From Casuarina equisetifolia (taxonomy: Eukaryota; Streptophyta; Magnoliopsida; Fagales; Casuarinaceae): 64,000 bases of DNA. Every line of letters begins with the position of its first letter. Position 1 is the first letter of the stretch. The position numbers were made by a program, and so were the translations under genes. Location of the stretch: assembly GCA_028551475.1 (NCBI GenBank), contig CM052356.1, positions 10,381,884 to 10,445,883 of the forward strand. Direction: 5' to 3'. Positions 56,195-64,000 of this stretch are shown piece by piece. The notes beneath the pieces were generated by a model. It was not told where the DNA came from. It made no database searches and worked only from the letters and a program-made list of their open reading frames with translations.

Positions 56195-59100
56195 AGATTT
56201 TAAAAATAAATGTTATTATTTATTGTTTAAAAATAGCTTTTCTTCTAAGCCATTTTGGTTCCTTTTTAATTTGAAACTTCAAATTTTGATTAAGACCAAA
56301 TCGATGTTGATTTTTCATAAACGACACCAGATTTGTAATCTAAGGAGTCCAATGGTATCCTTTTCATCCACCATCGGTGGCATTTCCAACCGGGTGAAGT
56401 TTGACCCGAGAAAACCCAATTGGGTTTTTTGGTGAAATGGCATCGATTGGCCACCATGAACTCATCAAACATTTGTCGTGTGTCCATGTGCACAATGGCA
56501 TAGCGTTTGGGCATAATGGCATAGCATTTGGCCAATGAACCAGTTAAATGGTGGTTGTACTGACCATATTGGTTGAACTAACCAAAACAGGCTAAAATCG
56601 ACTAATTCGATTAAACCAGATTGGCAATGTCTTTTCCAGGCATGTGTAGGCACGTGGGGATTTTTTTTTGACCCTAAGTTTCACCAAAAGCTTTCTTTTA
56701 TGATGAAGATTGTTGTGGTGTGCCCTATGTTGTGTTTTATTGTGTTTTGATTGCAATGTTAATCATTTTGCGTCATGTTGTGTGATATGCATTTATGTTT
56801 CACATATTTGGATTGGAAAATTTTTATATGCATTGTGATCTAGCATAAAGTTTTTCATTAATATGCATACTATTATTATTATGCACATTTTTAAAAATAT
56901 AGTATACAATTTGGGCAACACTTATGTGTTGTCTTTGTGTAATTTAGAGATGAATGCCCCTTTTTGATTAGATCTAAATTACATGCTTATGTTGTGAGTA
57001 ATATTTGGCTTATATTCGCGGTACAGATGGGTCTCATGTTTTGTTGGGTTACAATTGCCATAGTGACATAACTTGATTGAATTATGGGATTACAATATTG
57101 TGTTATAGTTAGATATCTTCAATTCTAGTGTATAGTTATACTTTCACATGAGGTGACTATTTATTAGGATTTGGTTGGAAAGTTACATAGTTTGTATACA
57201 TGAGTTTGTCTGTTATAAATAGTTTATATACCCACATGTGGTGGACTATAAGGATTTGGATTTTGGCTTATAGCTACTACTATGTTGAAAGTGTTATAAT
57301 TATATGTCATTCATTTTGCTTATAAATGTTTGTTTGATAATGTAAACTCTCTTTTGGTTTACTCACATGATGCTAATATTATGCATCATTTTGTATTTAG
57401 TCATTTTTTTTATAAACAATGCTCAAGTTACTTTTGAGATTCTTATTGGTGCTAACTATAAAAAATGGAAGGAAGATATTTTGTTTACTTTGGAAGTAGT
57501 AGTGCTTGTTGGTCAGACTTGACCCGGTCGAAAATACCATTGACAACAGACGAAAAGGGTACCATTAGACTCCAAGGATTATAGATCCATTGTAGTTTTG
57601 TTTTTTGTTACTTTTATTGATCCTGCTAATAAGGAATTAGGATTTTCTAGCAACAAGTTAGGAGTGAATATGAAAGGTATTCAATGTTTACTTTGCAAGA
57701 AAATGAGACATACGAGGAAAGACTGCTAAAGGTTTAAAAAATGGTTAGCTAAGCATTAGGCTAAAGGGAAAATTTCTTTAGTTCATGTTTGTGAAACTAA
57801 CTTATTTGAGGTATCATCTATTATGGAGCAACTAATTATGTTACATTTACTATTTAGGGGTTCATAAACAAGAGGAAGTACCTCTATGTTGGAAATAGCC
57901 ATAAAGTAGAAGTGGAGTTTGTTGGAGACTTCATCCTACTTTTAGGATGATTTTGAGGAGAACCTTTTATATACTGTTGTTTAGGTAGAATGTGGTTTCT
58001 CTTTCTATACTTGATAGATATAGATACATGTTTGAAAGCAAGATTTTAAAAATAAATGTTATTATTTATTGTTTAAAAATAGCTTTTCTCGTAACCCATT
58101 TTGGTTGCTTTTTAATTTATAACTTCAAATTCCAATAAAGACCAAACTGGTGTTGATTTTTCATAAATGATATTAGATTTGTAATCCTTGGAGGCAATGG
58201 TACCCTTTCCATCATTGTTAGTGGCATTTCCAATTGGGTTAAGTTCAACTTGAGAAGACCTAATTAGGTTTTTCAACACAATGGTGCTAATTAGCCACCA
58301 TGAGCTCGTTGAACATTTGTCATATGTTGATATGCACAATGACATAGTGTTTGGCTAATGAATCGACCGAATGATAGTCATATCGACCATATCAGATGAA
58401 CTAGTCGATGTTGGTTGAAAAAAGTTGAAATTGACTGATCCGATTGAATCAGATTGGCAACGTCTTCTGTAAGTACGTGTAGGTGTGTGGCTATGTATTA
58501 AGATTTAGAGAGTTAATTAATTTACATTCGTGAGTTTGTTCGATCTATGTAGATTATACACCCACATATGGTGGACTATAAGGATTTGAATTTTGGCTCA
58601 TGGCTGCTGTGATATTGAGAATGTTACAATTATATATCATTCATTTTGCCCACAGATATTTGTTTGATGATGTAAACTCTCTTTTTGTTTTCTCATATAA
58701 TACTAATATTATGCATCATTCTGTATTTAGTCACCTTTTCTATAAACAATGCTTAAGTCACTTTTGAGATTCTTATTGGTGCTAACTATAAGAAATAGAA
58801 GGAAGATATTTTGTTTACTTTGGAAGTAGTAATGCTTGTTGGTCAGACTTGACCCGGTCGAAAATGCCATTGACAATAGACGAAAAGGGTACCATTAGAC
58901 TCCAAGGATTATAGATCCATCGTAGTTTTGTTTTTTGTTACTTTTATTGATCCTGCTAATAAGGAATTAGGATTTTCTAGCAACAAGTTAGGGGTGAATA
59001 TGAAAGATATTCAATGTTTACTTTGCAAGAAAATAGGACATATGAGGAAAGACTGCTAAAAGTTTAAAAAATGGTTAGCTAAGCATTAAGCTAAAGGGAA

Positions 59101-61180
59101 AAGTTCTTTAGTTCATGTTTGTGAAACTAACTTATTTGAAGTATCATCTATTACGGAGCAACCAATTATGTTACATTTACTATTTAGGGGTTCATAAACA
59201 AGAGGAAGTACCTCTATGTTGGAAATAGCCATAAAGTAGAAGTGGAGTTTGTTGGAGACTTCATCTTACTTTTAAGATGATTTTAAGGAGAACCTTTTAT
59301 ATACTGTTGTTTAGGCATAATGTGGTTTCTCTTTCTATACTTGATAGATGTAGATACATGTTTGAAAGCAAGATTTTAAAAATAAATGTTATTATTTATT
59401 ATTTAAAAATAGCTTTTCTCGTAATCCATTTTGGTTGCTTTTTAATTCATAACTTCAAATTCCAATAAAGACCAAACTGGTGTTGATTTTTCATAAATGA
59501 TACTAGATTTGTAATCCTTGGAGGCAATGTTACCCTTTCCATCCATTGTTAGTGGCATTTCCGATTGGGTTAAGTTCGACTTGAGAAGACCTAATTAGGT
59601 TTTTCAATGAAATGGTGCTGACTGGCCACCATGAGCTTCTTGAACATTTGTCATATGTTGATATGCACAATGACATAGTGTTTGGCTAATGAATCGATCG
59701 AATGGTGGTTGTATCGACCATATCAGATGAACTAGTCGATATTGGTTGAAAAAAGTTAAAACTAACTGATTCGATTGAATCAGATTGGCAACGTCTTCTG
59801 TAAGTACGTGTGGGTGTGTGGCTATATATTCAGATTTAGAGAGTTACTTAATTTACATGTGTGAGTTTGTTCGATCTAAGTAGTTTATACACCCACATAT
59901 GGTGGACTATAAGGATTTGAATTTTGGCTCATGGTTGTTTTGATGTTGAGAATGTTACAATTATATGTCATTTATTTTGCCCACAGATATTTTTTTGATG
60001 ATGTAAACTCTCTTTTTTCTTACTCATATAATACTAATATTATGCATCATTCTGTATTTAGTCACCTTTTCTATAAACAATGCTTAAGTTACTATTGATG
60101 TTCTTATTAGTGCTAACTATAAGGAATGGAAAGCAAATATTTTGTATACTTTAGAAATAACAAAAATTAGTAGTGCTCTTAAAATGGATAAGTGTGCTGA
60201 CTTGACTCTAGAGAGTACTAAGGAGCAAAAGCTTCAGTATGTTGCATGGGAATGATGTAATAGGTTTTGCCTATTGATAATAAGAAGGACCATTCAAGAA
60301 CAACTTAAGTGTGATTTTCCTGCAGAGTGCATAATAAAAGAGTTTTTTAAGGCAATATCACAATGAAATAACGTGTGATCTCATGTTGAGATTAGTTCGC
60401 TGATGTAAGCACTTTTTAGCATGAGGTATAATAGAATTTAGAATATCAAGTGTTATATTATGAGGATGGTACAATATTAGATGAAGTTTAAAGCTTTGGG
60501 TATGATTTTTTTAGAACAAAGTATTGTGCATCAGGCTTTGATTAGTTTTCCTATTGATTATACTATTATTAAGATATTCTATAACAATAGTTTAGAGTAT
60601 TGGATTGTTGATGACCTGATCGAGAAACTTATGGATGAAGATCATAAGTTGAAGACTAAGAAGTTTCATTTATTTATGATAAAGGTAAGAAGTTGAAAAA
60701 TTAACCTCAGGAGTCTAAAGTTACTTATCCTGCTAAAAAAGGAATCAAGGTCTTTTAACAACAAGATAAGAGTGAACATGAAAGATATTCAATGTTTATT
60801 TTGCAAGAAAATGGGACATATAAAGAAAGACTACTAAAGGTTAAAGAAATGGTTAGCTAAGTATTAGGCGAAGGGTAAAAGTTCTTTAGTTCATGTTTGT
60901 GAAACTAATTTATCTGAGTCATCATCTAGCTTTTGGTGGTGAGATTGTTGAGCAACTAAAAATGTTGAATTTATTATTCAGGAGTTCATAAACAAAAGGA
61001 AGTCAAATGCTAATGAGAAGTATCTCCATGTTGGAAACAACCAAAAAGTAGAAGTGGAGTTTGTTGGGAGACATCACCCTAATTTTAGATAGTGGTTTTA
61101 GGATGATTTTAAGTAGAATCTTTTATAGATCGTTGTTTAGGAAAAATTTAATTTCTTTTTCTGTACTTGACATATGTGGA
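56195..61180 (+). repeat. Three tandem copies of the leader and 5' gag part of the second copia element
   Basis: The start sequence GATTTTAAAAATAAATG recurs at 56195, 58042 and 59372. Copy 1 to copy 2 spans about 1.85 kb and copy 2 to copy 3 about 1.33 kb; the third copy continues into the rest of the element. Both internal junctions show the same neighbour, TTTGAAAGCAA, directly before the repeated start, so they share one breakpoint and probably arose by unequal recombination. Copies 1 and 2 are nearly identical by eye over about 57415-58041 versus 58740-59371, so the last duplication is fairly recent compared with the age of the element. Confidence 0.85.
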
Positions 61181-64000
61181 TACATGTTTGAATTTAAGCA
61201 CACAATTGTTATAATATTTTATAATTCAAATATGGTTGGAAATTATGTTATGTCAAATGGTTTGTACATATTGGTTTTATCTTCATATAAGATGTATGTT
61301 GCTTTTATTGTTGATAATAATGTTTTCAAAAGGCCTTTGATCAAGGAGTTGTCTTATATATTGCGACACAAGAGACTTGACCATATATCTAGAGATAAAG
61401 TAGATAGGTTGATTAGGACCAATATTTTACTTACTCTTAATGATGTTCTAGAGACATATGTAGATTGTTGTAGAGGCAAGCTAAAAAAGATAAAAAAGAA
61501 AATGGTAGTCCATAGTTTTGAGTTGTTAGAAGTGATTCATGTTGACATCAGTGGTCCTTATCGAGTAACTTTGTATGGTAATTCTTACTTCATTTCATTT
61601 ATTGATGATTTCTCTCATTTTGGGTATATTTATTTGATTAAGGAAAAATATGAATCACTTGAGAAATTCAAAGTATTCAAAACTGAAGTTGAAAAACAAT
61701 TAGGAAAAAACATAAAGATTATTAGATCTTATTAGGGTAGAGAGTATTATGGAAGACATGGTAACATAGGTTAGATTATGGGTCCATTTGCTCAATACTT
61801 ACAAAATTTTGGGCTAGTTGAATAGTTTACCATGCTTGAAAGCCATGAACAAAACGATATAGTTGGAAGGTGAAATCGTACCCTCATGGAGATGGTTAGA
61901 TGTATGATGAGTAGAACTAACCTACCTCTTTTTCTATGAGGAGAAGCTTTAAAGACTGTTATGTATATTCTTAATTGTATTCATACTATGGTTATGCCAT
62001 TAACTCCATTGGGTTGTTTAAAGGACGTAAACTTTGCTTGAATCATTTAAAGGTTTAAGGATGTCTAATAGAGGTTTGATTATATAATCTAGCTTTAGGC
62101 AAGTTGGATTCAAGATCTGTCAAATGTTATTTTGTGTCTTATCTAGAGCATTTTAAAAGGTATCATTTTTATAACCTTATTGAAGGTACTAGATTTGTAG
62201 ATTCATTAATAGCTAAGTTTTTAAAACTTGATGTTGCAAAGAGTGGTACTACTTGTCAAGTCATAGATAATAGTAGTGATATTGATACAAGTATATGGTT
62301 TCCTATATCTATTTAATTAGATACAATTGTGTAAGAACCTGTTGCTAGTGTAATTTCTATAGAGGTTCCATAGGTTGAGAATCAAGATACAAAGATTCCT
62401 CCATTGAGGAGATCTAATAAGGAGAAAAGACCTATTATTCATCTTGATTATCTTGTTTAACTTGGAGAGCATGACTATGACATTGGAGTTGTTGAGGATT
62501 CAATCAAATACACTCAAGCTATTTCTAACCTTTAATTAAAATTTTGGAAAGAAGCCATGAGAGATAAGTTATAGTCTATGAAGCATAATAATGTTTGAGA
62601 TCTAGTTGAGTTGCTTGAGAAATGTGAACCTATTGGTTATAAGTGGGGATTCAAGACTAAGAAAGATTCCAAAGAAAAGATATAAAGGTTTAAGGCCAAA
62701 CTAGTAGCCAAGGGATTCACTCAAAAAGATAGAATAAATCATAATGAGAAATTTTCACCAATTTCATTTAAGGATTGTTTTAGGGTGATAATGACTTTAT
62801 AAGCATATTTTGACATAGAGTTATTCCAAAATGGATGTCAAAAGAAATTTTCTAAATGGAGACCTTGATGAAGAGGTTTATATGTTACAATCAGAGGTTT
62901 TGCAAAAGGTAATTATGATAAACTTGTTTGTAGGCTTAAGAAGTCGATTTATGGTTTTAAACAAGCTTCTAGACAATGGTATTTAAAGTTTAATGCTTTC
63001 ATTACATCTTGTGGTTTTGTTGAAAACCCAGTTGATTGTTGCATATGTGCCAAGGGTAGTGGGAGTATGCCAATTTTCTTGATCTTTTATGTGGATGCAA
63101 TCTTGCTTGTGAGCAAAGATATGACATTACTTTAAAAGACTAAGAGTCTATTGTCTTCAAAGTTTAAAATGAAGAACCTTGGTGAAGCATCTTTTGTCCT
63201 AGGCATTGAGATCTTTAAAGAGCATTTACGCTAACTTTTCAATTTTTCTTAAAGGACATATATAAATCGTGTTTTGGCTAGATTTAATATACCATATTGC
63301 AAATATGGTAATGTCCTTGTTCTTAAAGGTGAAAAGTTAAACTTGATACAATGTCCTAAAAATGAAGTTGAGAAAGAATTTATGAAAAATGTATCATATG
63401 CTTTTGTAGTTGGCAACTTTATGTATGCACAGGTTTGTACTAGGCCTAACATTGCCTTGACTACTAGACTTTTTGGCAAATTTCAGTCAAACCCAGGTCA
63501 CGATCATTAGGTTGCTGCTAAGAAGGTTATGAGGTACTTGAAAAAGACAAAAGATTATATGAAAAGATTATATGCTAACTTACAAACATGTAGACAACTT
63601 AAAATTAGTGGGTTATTCAAATTCAAATTTCATAGGCTATTATGATGATTTAAAGTTCTACATCTAGCTATGTTTTCATGATGACCAGTGGTGAAGTATC
63701 ATGGAGAAGTTCTAAGTAGGCTATGATAACATCTTCCATTATGCACATAGAGTTTATACCTTATTATGGAACATCCATACAAACTATTTGGTTGAAGAAC
63801 CTTATAAGACAATTGATTTCACTTGATTTCATTGATAGGTCGATTCCGTTGTACCATGACAATAGTTCAACAATGTTGTTTATTAGTGACAATAAGAGTA
63901 TTAAAGGGGCCAAGCATATTAAAATCAAGTATCTGACTATTAAAGAGCAAACTAAGAAAGGTGATGTTGTAGTAGAGCTTATTGGCATATATGTTATGTT

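Larger units (their letters stand above)
55504..64000 (+). mobile_element. Second Ty1/copia retrotransposon fossil, running off the window end
   Basis: Parts in order: 5' LTR (about 55504-56138), a primer-binding site TGGTATTGGAGCC (56141-56153, like the 3' end of initiator tRNA-Met), a leader plus 5' gag segment present as three tandem copies (from 56195, 58042 and 59372), gag zinc-knuckle region (near 60780-60840), protease-like stretch (about 60930-61100), integrase (about 61330-61950), reverse transcriptase (about 62560-63200) and RNase H (from about 63480). The 3' LTR lies beyond the window. Leader and protein regions resemble the element at 1-5901, so both belong to one family in the same orientation. 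It is broken, with more than ten breaks, and looks more decayed than the first element. Confidence 0.88.

Overview
The window is nuclear DNA from a flowering plant, probably a dicot. The genes have GT-AG introns, AT-rich intergenic DNA and plant-only families: a DYW-type PPR protein, a three-domain jacalin lectin, cytokinin dehydrogenase and a BELL homeodomain factor. I cannot name the species. I saw no CRISPR array, prophage, operon or intact tRNA/rRNA gene.

Layout: (1) 1-8.1 kb is fossil Ty1/copia material: one element whose 5' end lies before the window, with a 3' LTR ending at 5901, followed by an older, heavily decayed copia remnant ending in another LTR (7696-8087). (2) 9.0-53.6 kb is a gene island with six genes: a DYW-class PPR protein (8991-11639, +), a three-domain jacalin-related lectin like Arabidopsis JAL3 (17084-19644, +), a CKX5-like cytokinin dehydrogenase (27208-32017, +), an RsmI-like rRNA 2'-O-methyltransferase (33322-37742, -), a UBC16/17/18-type E2 enzyme (38863-41794, -) and a BELL/TALE homeodomain factor (50190-53612, +). 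I traced the exons of the five intron-containing genes; each chain stays in frame to a stop, giving 599, 529, 381, 161 and 683 residues. A solo copia LTR with a perfect 5-bp target duplication, a SINE-like insertion, several decayed tandem repeats and microsatellites lie between or inside the genes. (3) 54.6-64 kb is again fossil DNA: a caulimovirid movement-protein-like fragment, then a second copia element whose 5' end is tandemly triplicated and whose 3' end lies beyond the window.

The genes do not form a pathway; their association is historical. From memory of Arabidopsis, PPR, JAL3 and a BELL gene lie together near At1g19700-19720, while UBC16, CKX5 and another BELL gene lie near At1g75410-75450. 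These are duplicated blocks, and this window interleaves both gene sets in one consistent order, as an unreduced ancestral segment would. The most notable regulatory signal is four CACGTG G-boxes within about 170 bp just upstream of the cytokinin dehydrogenase TATA box. I found no convincing new biological system. The items most worth a second look are the interleaved ancestral gene order, the G-box cluster, the caulimovirid fossil and the triplicated copia 5' end.
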